From Pagrus major (lineage: Eukaryota > Chordata > Actinopteri > Spariformes > Sparidae), in NCBI RefSeq assembly GCF_040436345.1, contig NC_133219.1, positions 22,347,458 through 22,411,457 on the forward strand: DNA of 64,000 nucleotides. The letters are read 5' to 3'. Below the pieces are notes generated by a model that saw only the letters and a program-made list of their open reading frames with translations, made no database searches and was not told the DNA's origin. The position numbers and the translations under genes were made by a program. Of the stretch, positions 1-11,452 are shown piece by piece (position 1 is the first letter of the stretch; every line of letters begins with the position of its first letter).

Positions 1-2
1 GA

Positions 3-449
3 ATCCACACAGGTGAGAAGCCGTATTCCTGCAAAATATGCGGGAAAGATTTCGCACTTACTACTGCCCTGACATCCCACATGAGAACGCACACAGGTGA
101 GAAGCCGTACCTGTGCATGACCTGTGGGAAAACTTTCCGTACCATGCCACCGTTGAAAAGGCATATGAGAATCCACACGGGTGAAAAGCCCTTTGTTTGC
201 AAAACATGTGGGAAAACATTCTGTCGGACATCAGAACTGAATACGCATATAAGGATCCACACAGGCGAGAAGCCGTACTCCTGTGAAATATGTGGGAAAG
301 ATTTCAGACTCAACGGTGTCTTGAAAGTTCACATGAGAACCCACACAGGGGAGAAGCCGTACCTCTGTAAAATATGTGGCAGCGATTTCAGCTGTAGTAG
401 TGGCTTGTTGGTCCATATAAGAAGAGCCCACACTGGTGAGAGGCCATAG
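3..449 (+). CDS. Zinc-finger gene A, C2H2 array, 5' partial
   Basis: The frame is open from the window edge and ends at a TAG at 447-449. It encodes five complete C2H2 fingers joined by TGEKP linkers. The last has the H-x4-H spacing (IRRAH) that also occurs in D and E. N-terminal exon and acidic linker would lie upstream of the window, so family membership is inferred from finger similarity to B-E. Finger 4 (RLNGVLKV helix) resembles fingers in B and C. The protein is a predicted nuclear sequence-specific DNA binder. The stop falls at the tyrosine position that follows TGERP, so the array ends inside a linker and finger six is lost (next entry). Coding assignment is secure; whether this is an expressed gene or a young pseudogene is open. 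Confidence 0.85.
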   Translation: MHTGEKPYSCKICGKDFALTTALTSHMRTHTGEKPYLCMTCGKTFRTMPPLKRHMRIHTGEKPFVCKTCGKTFCRTSELNTHIRIHTGEKPYSCEICGKDFRLNGVLKVHMRTHTGEKPYLCKICGSDFSCSSGLLVHIRRAHTGERP

Positions 450-482
450 CCCTGCAGCACCTGTGGGGAAAAAGGTGTGTAA
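447..482 (+). pseudogene. Lost sixth finger of gene A
   Basis: Immediately after the TAG the same frame reads P-C-S-T-C-G-E-K-G-V and then TAA. The CxxCG start of a finger is recognisable, so TAG probably replaced TAC or TAT by one substitution. The rest of the finger is gone. Confidence 0.6.
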
Positions 483-1606
483 GAATGTTTACAGGCAAGT
501 AAACTGAGCAAAAGTTGTGTGCGAGTTCCTCTGATGTGATCATAGACGGACATCTTTCCTGTGTTTCAGCCCAGCGGCCCAAAGGTGTAAACACCCTTCC
601 TGTTATGCAGCCAAAAGGCCCAAATGAAAGGAAATGAAAATCTCCGCTATGTTCTCACACAATAGTGTTTGCAGGATGTTGTAGATGATAAGTCGTAGTG
701 GTTAATGGTCAAAACACATTAGAACTGACTGAAGTTAGAGGACACAAAATGGGAGCACTTGTTGGAACATTTACTCAGATTGCATACTTGAAAAACACAC
801 CAGGATCAATACTCACATGAGAAACTCATCTGTTAAATGAGATGCACTACTGAAACATCATGTGACATCAGAAGTAAAGCTGAAGTTAAAGTACGATTTG
901 ATACCTTTTTGTTAGTTTGGACAGTGAAGCTGCCTCATATTGAACGAGTATACAGGCAGCGGTGGAACTGAACTACATTGATTGTCCTCATTTGGCCAAG
1001 TTAGCATGTAAATAATCTTACAGATATGAAATCTTGAACGCTGCTAATAAAAAAAACACGTTGATTATATATTACACGTACATCTGTTTTACTAGATCTC
1101 ACAGGCAAATGTGCTTTTTAGGCCATTACATTTACTTGACAGCTCTTGTGTGTGTATTATTAGCTTATTTTATATGATGCCTCGTTAAACTGTCCCTCCG
1201 TGTGTGAACTAGGCTGAAAATAAGATAGCTCCACCTCGTCTAATTCATCCCCTCACACATCTTTGTGAACCAGGGTGCCGGCATCAGTATTTGTACAGTA
1301 CAATGAATTATAATTTGAAGGATATGTAAGTCTGAAAGACATGAATCATTGCTATTTGTACATTGTGGCCTCAGTAAAACTGAGATGGACCTCTGAGCAT
1401 AAGTGCTTTCATGTTCACATTTGTTCTGAGAGTAGTTTCACCAGTTTACTAACTTTGTGAATGCATGGTGTGTTTTTAAACTGTTGTGGTAGAAATTTAA
1501 AGAATGTTTAACTTGTGCATTAGTTTGGGAGCCTCTTCAGAGGCCTTCACACTCGACATACTTGATGTTAGGAGGCTTCGGGTGTCTGGTGTCTCAAGTC
1601 TGTATT
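483..1606. other. Intergenic, no recognised gene
   Basis: AT-rich sequence after gene A. No coding exon, RNA gene or clear repeat was recognised. It presumably contains the 3' untranslated region of A. Confidence 0.4.
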
Positions 1607-1960
1607 AAAGGGCCACTGTGTAGTTTTGGAGAAGAAGTCAAAGTCAGAATTTTAATATTTGCAATATTAACGAGGTAATAATTCAAATACACATCCCTTC
1701 CATAACTGAATAAAAAGTGTTCTCAGAGGAAAATAAGGTCGCAAGGACAGAGTTTGAAGCTAGAAAGGTGGCAGGGTCCGCCAAATATAAACAAAGCAAA
1801 ACAGTATGAAATTGTGTCGTCCTTTAAGGTCAGTTTGTTTATTCAGTTTATTCAGTCATGAAAATGAAGAGGGTTTGTTTATTTAGCTTGTTTAAGCATT
1901 AGAACAAATAGTCAATGAAGATCTTTCTCTTCCTCCCCAAAACTACATAGTGCACCTTTA
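1607..1960. mobile_element. MITE, TTAAAGG..CACTATGTAGTTTTGG family
   Basis: The left end reads TAAAGGGCCACTGTGTAG and the right end is its inverted relative (CTACATAGTGCACCTTTA). An internal end, GTCGTCCTTTAA near 1826, matches the other terminus of the 197-bp copy at 12204-12400. The locus is therefore one complete element plus a truncated second copy. A further end fragment lies in the K intron. No clear target-site duplication was found. Non-autonomous, no coding capacity. Confidence 0.7.
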
Positions 1961-2507
1961 AGCTGAGATCATGTAACACTAATTGAAGTTTTTGGACTGT
2001 GTCCATGTTTACATGCTGTGGAACAATCTCTGATCACAGATTCCTTTTGTAATAAACTTTTTTAACCAAGGCTCTTGAAGTTTGTTCTACTGTTGATCAA
2101 ACTGTTTTGCTGCGTTTACTCGCCTGTGTTAAAGTCCTCCGGCCCTGCTAACAGAAACAGCTCAAGACCACATCAATTAAACTGAGTAGTACAGAGAAAA
2201 TAACATGTGCTTTGCCTTTGGTTGAAAGCAGGAAGAAGAGCAGAAATAACCAACATATATTTAAAATGTGTTTACAGGAAAGAAGATTAGAGGAAACACT
2301 GCTGTTAAAGACTGACAGACTGATTCACATACAGTCTAATCACTTTTGTAATGAAATAATTGTTAACACGTAAACAGCCTTGTAATACTTCACCACCTAT
2401 AACTAACTTGCAGGTTAGGATTCTTTAAAAAAAAATGAATGAGCTCATAAAATGATGATGTTTTGTTAAACAATCCAAATGCCTTTTTTTTCTCCATAAA
2501 TAAAAGA
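1961..2507. other. Intergenic, no recognised feature
   Basis: AT-rich upstream flank of gene B. Nothing further recognised. Confidence 0.35.
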
Positions 2508-2594
2508 CCACCCAGTAGTTGGCGGTATGTGCCTTAAAAGTCATGATTTCAATCCGCCATAAAACGGAGAGACGAAGAAGAAGAAGAAGTCTGT
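2508..2594 (+). promoter_or_regulatory. GGCGGTA ... CCGCCATAAAA ... (GAA)n element before gene B
   Basis: TTGGCGGTATGTGCC is followed by ATCCGCCATAAAAC and a GAAGAAGAAGAAG tract, ending about 105 bp before the start codon of B. A related arrangement (GGTGGCGGTAATG ... CAATAAAATC, then GAAGAAG) lies before gene I at 31556-31660. It looks like a short dispersed element carrying or forming promoter sequence. A promoter role is inferred from position only. B lacks the CGGAAGT motif seen before the other genes. Confidence 0.4.
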
Positions 2595-2698
2595 GGCTGC
2601 TGTTTGCAGCTGGATGATCGTGACACTCTTCCAACTGAGGAGGATGGTGGTGGATGTGTCGCAGTGAGTTAGCCTCCTTGATTTGTAATTAAGCAGCG

Positions 2699-4309
2699 AT
2701 GTCTTCATTTGAGTTCCTGAGAGACTTGGTGGGAAAGCGAGTGGCTGTTACTGCTGGAGAGGAAATACTGGGAGTTTTTAAAGAAACCATCGCCGGGTAC
2801 GAGGCAGAGATCGACCGTCAGCGCAGACTGCTGGATGTCGCTCTGAAACCTGACGTAAAGTTACACAGGATAGGTTTGTGATATCGAGTTATTGTTTCTG
2901 ATTAACGTTTTACAACTCAAAACAGAGAAATCGGATATAGATATACAGACAGTTGTTTATACGCACACTCACAAACTTACAAACACACATGTATTTATAT
3001 ACTCATGCAGGTATCAACAGAATAAGGCAGAATAAGTGTTATATTTGTTTATTAATATAATATCACAAGGTAATCAGAGTTATTCGACTTTATATAATTG
3101 TATCTCAATACTCTGTCCTCTGTTCCTGCAGAGCTCCCACAGCAACATGTCTGTAAGGAGGAAGGGGAGGAGGAAGTTCTCTCTGACCAGCAGCTCTGTA
3201 TCCAGGAGAGGAACTCCAGTCTGGACCAAGAGGACTCAGAGCCTCCACAGATTAAAGAGGAACAGGAGGAACTCTGCATCAGTCAGGAGGGAGAGCAGCT
3301 TGTACTGAAGCAAGAGGACGATACCGTTATGTTGATTCCTGCTTATGAGGAAAGTGACCACAGTGAACCTGAACAAAAGAGTGACCACCAGCCTGAGCAG
3401 GCAGACTCAGGATCAACAAGATATACAGAGTCAAAACCAAAAACCAGTCAAACCAAAAGACATCGAAAGTCAAAATTGCAGGAGCACCTGAGGGTCCACA
3501 CAGGTGAGAAGCCACATCGTTGCAGCGTCTGTGGAACAAGATTCAGTCAGACATCAGAGTTGAAATCTCATTTAAGGATCCACGCAGGTGAGAAGCCGCA
3601 TGTGTGCAAAACATGTGGGAGAGCTTTCAAACATAGCAGTTCCTTAACAGTCCACCTGAGATGTCACACAGGTGAGAAGCCATATTCTTGCAACATCTGT
3701 GAGCGAAGATTCAGTCAGTTATCAACGTTGAACGGTCATTTAAGAGTCCACACAGGTGAGAAGCCGTGTTCTTGCAGCTTATGTGGAAAAAAGTTCACAA
3801 AGGGTTCAGAGCTGAAACGCCATATGAGAATCCACACAGGTGAGAAGCCGTTTTCGTGCAAAATTTGTGGCAAAGCTTTCAGACTCAACAGTGCCTTGAC
3901 AATCCACATGCGAGGCCACACAGGGGAGAAGCCACATTCTTGCAAAACATGCGGGAAAGATTTCAGATTCGGTGGGGAGTTGAAAGTCCACATGAGATCC
4001 CACACAGGCGAGAAGCCCTACAGTTGCAAGGCCTGTGGGACAAGATTCAAGATCAAGTCGCTATTGAAAAGGCATATGAAAATCCACACAGATGAGAAGC
4101 CACATTCCTGCAAAACATGTGGGAAAAACTTCCAATTTGAGGGGGACATAAAAGTTCACATGAGAATCCACACAGGTGAGAAGCCTTACCCGTGCAAAAC
4201 ATGTGGAAAACATTTCAGAAGTAGTAGTAATTTGTCAGTCCACATGAAATTACACAGATGTAACCCTGCCAAAGATGTAGGAAAAGATTCTGACGGATGC
4301 CAGACCTGA
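2699..4309 (+). CDS. Zinc-finger gene B (N-terminal helical domain, nine C2H2 fingers)
   Basis: Predicted join(2699..2873,3132..4309), 450 residues. Exon 1 gives the N-terminal domain (58 residues; [23 protein letters not shown]) and ends ATAG|GTTTGT; exon 2 follows a CTGCAG acceptor. The phase-1 junction restores Glu, giving [15 protein letters not shown], the family pattern. The linker carries IKEE and LKQE, both matching the psi-K-x-E SUMO consensus. Nine complete C2H2 fingers span about 187-437. Before them a half-finger remains ([15 protein letters not shown]) that has lost its CxxC pair; the same finger is intact in C. The domain is diverged at [11 protein letters not shown], where paralogues read NERLTAAAEE. 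The start ATG is the only one giving the family N-terminus. Predicted nuclear DNA-binding factor, probably a transcriptional regulator; target unknown. Confidence 0.9.
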
Positions 4310-4455
4310 AAAAACACTGAAGCATTCATACAAGTAAAAATCTGTATACCTGAGGGAGCTTTCAGACTTGGTGCTGCCATGACAGTCAACATGAGAAGAG
4401 CCCACACTGGTGAGAGGCTGTACCTTTGCAAGATCTGCAGGAAACAACGTGCTGA
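4310..4455 (+). pseudogene. Fossil fingers downstream of gene B
   Basis: After the TGA the same frame stays open to a TAA near 4463 and still shows GAFRLGAAMTV, then [17 protein letters not shown], the remains of one finger, a linker and the start of another. A preceding finger (CQRCRKRF) is visible in a second frame. The ancestral array was therefore longer than the present nine fingers and was cut by stops and small indels. Confidence 0.7.
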
Positions 4456-4463
4456 TGGATCCT

Positions 4464-5439
4464 AATTTATAACTTCTGAAACTGCATAGAGGCAAGAAGC
4501 CTTTGTGCTGTGGGAGATGACTGGATTCTACTGGTTCATGGTTCATTCACACAAGAAGTGAGGAGCCATATGATTGACTTTCACGTCATTCAACAAGCAT
4601 ACACACAAAAGAGACCAAAGAGCTGAAACTCCTATTTGAGCAACAGCGTTTGTCAGTTGTTTTTGTTTACTTTGATGCACAATCATTGCATAGTTCCTAC
4701 AAATGACTTGTTAAATGAGTTTCAACCTCAATTATATGAGTGGATTTCAAACTGTAATGTTTTTTGTTATTGGTTCAACTTGAAACCGAATCATCGTGAT
4801 GTCAAGCTCACAACAACAGTCACTTCTGTTGTGCTTTGGAAAACTGGACCCTGAACCCTAACTTTAACGGGTAAAGATAGATTTATGTGTCTTTGCTGGA
4901 GTCTTTGATATCTTCACAACAGCCACATCTCACACTAAATGCTAGTTTTGGTAAAATCAAGCTGTCATTTTCTATAACAGGTAAATAAGCTCTCCACACA
5001 TAACATCAGTGAAAGTGTTGTTGTTAATGAGGTATGACAAAGCATCAAACATGCATTTTAGATTAATTGTGTAAACTTACAATGTGTGATGCCAGGGTTT
5101 TCTACCAGGAAGTTTTTTGTAAACAAGCGTTGTGATTCGTTCTGTGTATATTTTGGTTTTGGGAGGCTTTAGAGGAGACAAATTAATTGTAGTTTAAATG
5201 TTACATGTACGCGTTGTGCTTTTTCTTTTGAGCTGCTACTGTTGAGGATTGTCTTTAATCTTGACAACTCAAGTGATGAAGGATACTCAGGACACTTGAT
5301 GCCTTACTTTGAAGTATTTAATGAAGCTCTATCGAGGAGAAATGGCTCAACAATACAAGTGTATGCACGGTGTAATGCCAAACCAGTTCTGAAGGACACT
5401 TCCCAGTCTCTGGGCATTTAACCCTTACAAAGAATATCC
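4464..5439. other. Intergenic, no recognised gene
   Basis: No exon or named repeat recognised; AT-rich and probably includes the 3' untranslated region of B. Confidence 0.35.
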
Positions 5440-6022
5440 ATACAACCACACACACATATAATACTGCCTGCACATTCTTATCATGTGTCCTCAGATAGCA
5501 CTGCCATTGAGCAAGTGGCCTTGCAGCAGCCTGTCTGGCCTCGAATAACCATCAAAGAAGAACCTTGGCAGATGTTTCTTATGTCCATTCCTAGTGAAGC
5601 AGATACACAGAATCATTAGACTGCTGAAGTATGATGAAACCCTGTTTACACAGCAGAACATTAGTCAAAAGTAAAAAATCCCCTCAAACCCCCTCTACAG
5701 GAAGTAAGGCAAAGGTGAAAACCTCCCCTCTTCTGGGTTAGACCCTACGACAGAGATAAGGAAACTCGTGTGATTGGCCAGCCGTGAACTGTATGAGTTA
5801 AACTGACAGGCGTCCAGAAGCGGGAGAAATGTTCCCATTGGTGGAGAGAAAGGGAAGTGTAAGCAGAAAAATCAAGTGTGTAAAGGAAACTACATTTTGC
5901 TATGTTCTCTGGTTCCATGCTCTGCAGACTGTGGTGCTTATTCTTTGCTTAATAAAGAATTGAGGACAAGCAGACTTCTCTCCGTGTTTTTCATTATTAT
6001 TGAAAGTTATTCTACTACACTA
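5440..6022 (+). mobile_element. Possible solo-LTR-like repeat, copy 1
   Basis: The segment ends with an LTR-like run: a TTGCTTAATAAAGAATTGAG polyadenylation region followed by TTATTCTACTACA. Its left part (CACATTCTTATCATGTGTCC to GATGTTTCTTATGTCC) has a diverged match at 7110-7225. No reverse transcriptase or gag sequence lies between them. Retroelement origin is inferred from the AATAAA-plus-CA end only. Confidence 0.3.
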
Positions 6023-6640
6023 TGACAGATAAATTAGGTCTCCAACCATAACATTAGTGATGCTAACTTAAGTCACATTGAGATTAATGGAGCAAGCATG
6101 AAGAAGTTCCATTACTGTCGCCATGCAGCCAAAAGTCCTGGGGACAACGAGCGCTGGCAGGATTTAATGTCAGGGTTTCATTCTGAATATCCTTTAACAG
6201 CTCTGAAAAGTGGCTTTTGTATGCTGACCTGAGACAATGACATTTAATTCATTTTTTAGTATTATCATAATCATTACATAACCTCTCTAAGATCTTTTAT
6301 ATATTTACTTATTAAGCCTTTGTAGTGTCTGAGTGTTTCTTATACCTCCTGAGCTCTGAGTGACAGGACAGGATGGGACAGGATCAAATGCTTTTCTTTA
6401 AGTATATTTGGGAAGGAGACAATGTAGAGGTCTCATGTTCAGGATAACAACACATTAGTTCTGTAGTGTGCTTCAGAGAATAGTTAAAGGAAGAGGCCCA
6501 CACCAAGGACTGAGGAATTCAGAGGTTCAATGTATACATTTCTATCTAAGGATAGGAAGAGGTTCAGGGTTGATTTAATGTACACATTTCCATTTAAGTA
6601 TATAGAGACTAACATCAACATAGTCACGCACACACCTCCA
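6023..6640. other. Intergenic, no recognised feature
   Basis: No coding exon recognised. Probably further decayed repeat sequence between the two LTR-like pieces. Confidence 0.25.
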
Positions 6641-7340
6641 TGTACACATATTCCCTTGAGAGAGAGATGTTATGCAGACCCATCCTTTTCTAATAGGATA
6701 GATGGGCCCTCAGTTCCCCAAAAAGGAAACAATTAGAGAAACAGGCGGGCCTGAGCGAATAGACTCTAAAAAGACACACACACCAGAGAACGGGGGTGAT
6801 TTTGGTTGATCTCCTAAGACTGAGGGTCTGAGAGGAGTTCTGATAGAGCAGAGGGCAAAGTATTTTGGGCATCACTTTGCCAAGATTTGAGAATACCAGG
6901 GAGTGGCCACACTCTGGTTCCGACGCTGGCTTGAAATCTGTTTCAATAAAGATTGCTCTGTCAAATCCACCCAGCCTTGCCTCCGTAGAATCTCTTATCA
7001 ACATACTACACGCCGACACCTTTCGAGGACGACAGCCCATACACTTCACCTTATTAATTACAGGTTACATTATATTAAATGTATATTCTTATCATAATTG
7101 TTACAGATAAAACTACACACACACATTCTTATTAAATGTCCTAAAATGGCCTTAGATATTGAGCAAGGCCTGATGGCAGTCAGTCTGTCCTCGAGTAGCA
7201 GGGCAGAGTGACCCAGGCAGATTTCTTATGTGTCCTTTAGATAAGGAGTACTTAAGTATTGACAGAATGCCTTGTTTTCTGCAAATTAAGGATGAGTGAT
7301 AAGCAAAAAATCTCGCAGAACCCCTAGTAGGACGTACGTT
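6641..7340 (+). mobile_element. Possible LTR-like repeat, copy 2 and relatives
   Basis: TTTCAATAAAGATTGCTCTG followed by CTTATCAACATACTACA (about 6940-7012) looks like a second LTR end and shares the terminal TACTACA with copy 1. Sequence at 7110-7225 (CACATTCTTATTAAATGTCC ... AGATTTCTTATGTGTCC) resembles 5470-5590. Boundaries are uncertain and no coding region remains. Confidence 0.25.
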
Positions 7341-7504
7341 TCAAATCCATTTCAGATGGTACGGGATGAGCTTCAAGTGTCCAAAGGCTTATCAGGAGTT
7401 GGAACCTCAGCATCTGATAAAGAATGTAGCTGTGTGGTTGCACAAGGTACAGACTTGTGTTTTATACTATAAAGATATTTGCATATATACTGTACAACTA
7501 CACC

Positions 7505-8790
7505 CGAAATTCACCCAGTATGTGACCTGTAAACCCAGAGAGGAGAAGACCCTGGACCTGCTGTATGCTAATGTAAAGGACGCATACACCGCCACGTCTC
7601 TCCCCCCGCTGGGAAGATCAGATCACAACTTGGTGCTTCTCACCCCCCTCTATGTGCCTCTAGTGAAGAGGCTGCCTGTGACCACAAAGACAGTGAGGTA
7701 ATGGTCAGAGGACTGCTATGAGGCACTGCAGGGCTGCTTTGAGGTGACTGACTGGAATGTACTCTGTGAGCCACATGGAGAGGACATTGATGGGCTTACT
7801 GAGTGTATTACTGACTACATCAATTTCTGGTGGACGGCATTGTCCCAGCAAGGACTGTGCGCTGTTATCCAAACAACAAGCCTTGGGTAACAAAAGACAT
7901 CAAAGCCATACTTAACCGGAAGAAGAAGGCTTTCAGAGGTGGCAACAGGGAGGAGCTGAGGGACATTCAGCGGGACCTGAATGTCAAGATCAAAGAGGCT
8001 AAGGACGGCTACAGAAGGAAGCTGGAGTGGAAACTCCAGCAGAATAACATGAGGGAGGTCTGGAGTGGTATGAGGACCATCACCGGTTTCAGACCAACTA
8101 GCAGTGGAGCTGATGGTAGTGTGGCCAGGACCAATGAGTTGAATCTGTTCTTCAATAGGTTTGATACTGCAGCCCTGGCCCCTGCTGGCTCTCCTGTTGA
8201 CTGTCTCCAGCCACCACCGCTTCTGACCCCCCCCCCCCCCCCCCCCCCCCCCCTCCTCCTGATAGCACCCCATCCAACTTTATGAGCCCCTCACACCCAT
8301 CCCCCACTCCTCACACCTCCTCTGGCTCCCATGCTACCTGCCCTCCTCTCACTATGGACTCCAACTCTCCCCCTCCTCGACCTGCACTGTTTACACCGCT
8401 TCATGTTAGGAGACAGCTGAGCAAACTCCCTGCCGGTAAGGCTGCAGGCCCTGACAGTGTCTGGCTGAATACAGGGCTGTGGTGGACAACTTTGTCACAT
8501 GGTGTGAGCTGAACCACCTGCAGCTCAACACAACAAAGACCAATGTGTATCTATGTATATTTCCCATATACCATATGTATATTGCACTGTATAACTGTAA
8601 ATACTTAGATTGTCTGCTTTATTATTTTATTTTACTGTCTACTTAACTATTTTATTTATATCTTTACCTTTATCTCTTGTTTCCATTCATGCCATATTTC
8701 TTTTTCTACTTTGCATGGAGCATCTGGAACAAAAACAATTCCCCCCGGGGATTAATAAAGTATTCTGATTCTGATTCTGATACACACTAT
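7505..8790 (+). pseudogene. Damaged LINE (endonuclease/reverse transcriptase) with internal deletion
   Basis: Reading frames encode the end of an apurinic-type endonuclease domain (KTLDLLYANVKDAY, LGRSDHNLVLL) and the inter-domain region (NNKPWVTKDIKAILNRKK, QQNNMREVWSGM). The coding sequence is broken by a TAA at 7699-7701 and a frameshift near 7828. After AGKAAGPDSV, where the reverse-transcriptase core should start, the sequence jumps to a C-terminal segment (VDNFVTWCELNHLQLN), so most of the polymerase domain is deleted. It ends in AATAAAGTATTCTGATT with ATTCTG repeats, a tail usual for fish L2/jockey-like elements. Clade assignment is from memory of the protein pattern. Not functional. 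Confidence 0.75.
8227..8253 (+). repeat. Poly-C run (27 C) inside the LINE
   Basis: Uninterrupted run of C, followed by a C/T-rich stretch. On the complementary strand it is a long G run. Length in an assembly may be unreliable. Confidence 0.9.
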
Positions 8791-9137
8791 CCACTTTAAA
8801 TAAAGTGAGGCCATTTGTACTTAACGGACTCGGATGGATTGTGCCTCGTTCACAAGTGTGAATAAACCAGCCTAAACTAAGATTTGACTTGTATCCTGAT
8901 TGATTTCCTCAGACTCTGCTTCAGAAATCTTCCATTCAGCAACAATATCTTTATTTGAGTATTTGAGCGAGTTTGTCAGTGACACATCTCAATTCAGTTG
9001 CGGAAAATCTGAGTTTGAATATTTCTTCTCCAAATCTACATGGTGCTCCTTTAACTTTGGACACCAAGGCATCAGGTGAAAGCGGAACGAAAGGCTTGCG
9101 CACTTTCACTGTCGGAACCTGACAGCGTGACATCCAG
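8791..9137. other. Upstream flank of gene C with a MITE end fragment
   Basis: CTCCAAATCTACATGGTGCTC around 9030-9056 is a degraded terminus of the TTAAAGG MITE family (see 1607-1960). Nothing else recognised. Confidence 0.4.
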
Positions 9138-9149
9138 CGGAAGTAAACA
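9138..9149 (+). promoter_or_regulatory. CGGAAGTAAACA element of gene C
   Basis: Exact 12-mer 110 bp before the start codon. It overlaps an ETS core (CGGAAGT) and a forkhead core (GTAAACA). The same 12-mer lies at comparable distance before D, E and I. Function inferred from recurrence and position. Confidence 0.55.
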
Positions 9150-9247
9150 ACATACACGTTAGCTAAGTAGCTAGCTTAGTAGCGGCATACGGAAGAGGAC
9201 GTGGTAGTCGTAGCACTAGTAATTTATCTAACTGTAAACAAACAACA

Positions 9248-10649
9248 ATGTTTTCAGTTGAGAGTTTGAGAGAGGTTATTAACGAGCGACTGACCGCTGC
9301 TGCTGAAGAAATATTCAGAGTTTTTAAACAAACTATCATCAATTTTGAGGAAGAGATCGATCGTCAGCGCAGACTGCTGGATGTTTTGAAACCTGAAATA
9401 CAGTTACAAAGGACAGGTGTGTAAAACATGATTATTTTAAAGGCACAAAACAGAGGAATTAAATTTTAATGTAAGCTGTTCAATTTACGTTATTCTGTCC
9501 TCTGTCCCACCAGAGTTCCCACAGCAACATGTCTGTAAGGAGACGGAGGACGAGGAGGAGGAGGAAGTTCTCTCTGACCAGCAGCTCTGTATCCAGGAGA
9601 GGAACTTCAGTCTGGACCAAGAGGACCCAGAGCCTCCACAGATTAAAGAGGAACAGGAGGAACTCTGCATCAGTCAGGAGGGAGAGCAGCTTGTACTGAA
9701 GCAGGAGGATGATACCTTCATGTGGATTCCTGCTTATGAGGAAAGTGACCACAGTGAACCTGAACAAAAAAGTGACCACCAGCCTGAGCAGCCAGACTCA
9801 GGATCAACAAGACATTCAGAGCCAAAGAAAATACATCAAAAAAACAAAACGCCCTGTAATACTGACAAAGGTGAAATGTCTCATAAATGTGACCAGTGTG
9901 GGAAAGTTTTTAAGTTCAAGTCAAAATTGCAGGAGCACCTGAGGGTCCACACAGGTGAGAAGCCACATTGTTGCAGCATCTGTGGAACAAGATTCAGTCA
10001 GACATCAGAGTTGAAAACTCATTTAAGGATCCACATAGGTGAGAAGCCGCATGTGTGCAAAACCTGTGGGAAAGCTTACAAATATAGTAGTGGCTTAATA
10101 ATCCACCTGAGAAGTCACACAGGTGAGAAGCCATTTTCTTGCAACATATGTGGGGAAAGATTCAGTCAGACGTCATCCTTGAACTTTCATTTAAGGGTCC
10201 ACGCAGGTCAGAAGCCACATTCTTGTAGCGCCTGCGGAAAAGAATTCAAAAAAGGTACAGATTTAAAAACTCATATGAGAATCCACACAGGTGAGAAGCC
10301 GTATTCGTGTGAAATTTGTGGCAAAGGTTTCCGACTTGGCAGTGTCTTGAAAGTCCATGTGAGAAGCCACACAGGGGAGAAGCCATATCCTTGCAAAATC
10401 TGTGGGAAAAGATTCTGTGACGCTTCATCGTTGAGCAGGCATATGAGAATCCACACAGGTGAGAAGCCGTATTCATGTGAAATATGTGGCAAAGATTTCC
10501 GACTTGGCAGTGTCTTGAAAGTTCACATGAGAAGCCACACGGGTGAGAAGCCATACGTTTGCAAGATCTGCGGGATGAGATTTACTGTCGGGTTTTTATT
10601 GAAAAAGCATAGGACATCTCACATAGATCAAGAGCTATATTATTGTTAA
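9248..10649 (+). CDS. Zinc-finger gene C (N-terminal helical domain, nine C2H2 fingers)
   Basis: Predicted join(9248..9416,9514..10649), 434 residues, with an intron of only 97 bp. Exon 1 encodes MFSVESLREV, ERLTAAAEEI and [12 protein letters not shown] and ends GGACAG|GTGTGT. Exon 2 begins after CACCAG and reads [10 protein letters not shown] through the phase-1 junction. The acidic linker has an extra Glu run and both psi-K-x-E motifs (IKEE, LKQE). Nine complete fingers occupy about 180-430. Fingers 6 and 8 have the same recognition helix (RLGSVLKV), which suggests internal duplication of a two-finger block. Closest relative in the window is B, whose first finger is broken while here it is intact (HKCDQCGKVFKFKSKLQEH). 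Predicted nuclear DNA-binding regulator; target unknown. Confidence 0.92.
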
Positions 10650-10836
10650 AGATTCTGTTGGATGCCCGACTGGCAAAGGCACAAAAAGCATGCTAAACAT
10701 GTGGGGGAGCTTTCAGACAAGACAAGACCACAGACAAGAAAGTAGTCTTGTTCAGTTCTAGTGATTCAATGTATAAATACACTAGATCTGAGGAGCTACA
10801 TGTCTGCAGTCCTTTTAGGGAAAAAGCACCTGAGTC
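10650..10836 (+). pseudogene. Decayed 3' finger sequence of gene C
   Basis: After the TAA the sequence still matches the fossil tail of B (GATTCTGTTGGATGCCCGAC; then ACATGTGGGGGAGCTTTCAG, the DNA for a T-C-G-G-A-F finger start). The hAT element at 10837 interrupts what follows. Confidence 0.55.
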
Positions 10837-11394
10837 TAGGGATGGGACGAAAATAAATTTAATGCCAATTGTGACAAAAAACACTCACAATTAGTTGATC
10901 TTGGATCATTTTTATCATGGGGTTAATCCTGAATCAAGATAATCGTAAAAATCCTGTCACGAATGACTTAAAAGTCTTTCTGGCCTGCTGAATTCCAGAT
11001 TTATTTTGAATTGCCTAATCCTGTCACAATGGCTGAAGGCTCGGCTTGCACTTTGTATCCCCCACAAAAACAAGTGAAATCAGATGTGTTGAAATATAAT
11101 GGATTCCAAGTGAAAAAACAACAGTGAGAGGAGGATACCAGCATTATGATTTATTATTACATTTAAGATTCTTCGATTGTTTTCCACTTTAGAAAGAAAA
11201 GATTGTGTTCTATCTGTGATGAAATAAAAATGTTTTCTAACCAAATGTAAAGTGATTTCAGTATATTTTAGTGCAATATATTTTTTTATTTTTTATTATT
11301 AAGTTTCAAGAATATTTTTTAAATTGTTGTGATAATATTGTGAATGCTGGACAGGATAATTGTCACAAGAAATTTTCATATCATCCCATGCCTA
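10837..11394. mobile_element. Non-autonomous hAT-type element with 8-bp TSD
   Basis: A 558-bp insertion flanked by the direct repeat CCTGAGTC at 10829-10836 and 11395-11402. Ends are inverted: TAGGGATGGGACGA on the left, and TCATCCCATGCCTA on the right, which is its imperfect reverse complement. The 8-bp duplication and this terminus are typical of hAT transposons. No transposase frame is present. Confidence 0.85.
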
Positions 11395-11452
11395 CCTGAG
11401 TCACACGATATATATTACTCTACTAAGTTAAATATTCTCTGTAATACTGTGC

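Noticed and set aside
4307-4309. TGA of gene B as selenocysteine or readthrough
   Set aside because: The downstream frame has lost zinc ligands and soon ends; no selenocysteine context is seen. A fossil tail is simpler.
7366-8285. Host gene at the LINE locus
   Set aside because: The protein pattern is that of a non-LTR retrotransposon, with a stop, a frameshift and an internal deletion.
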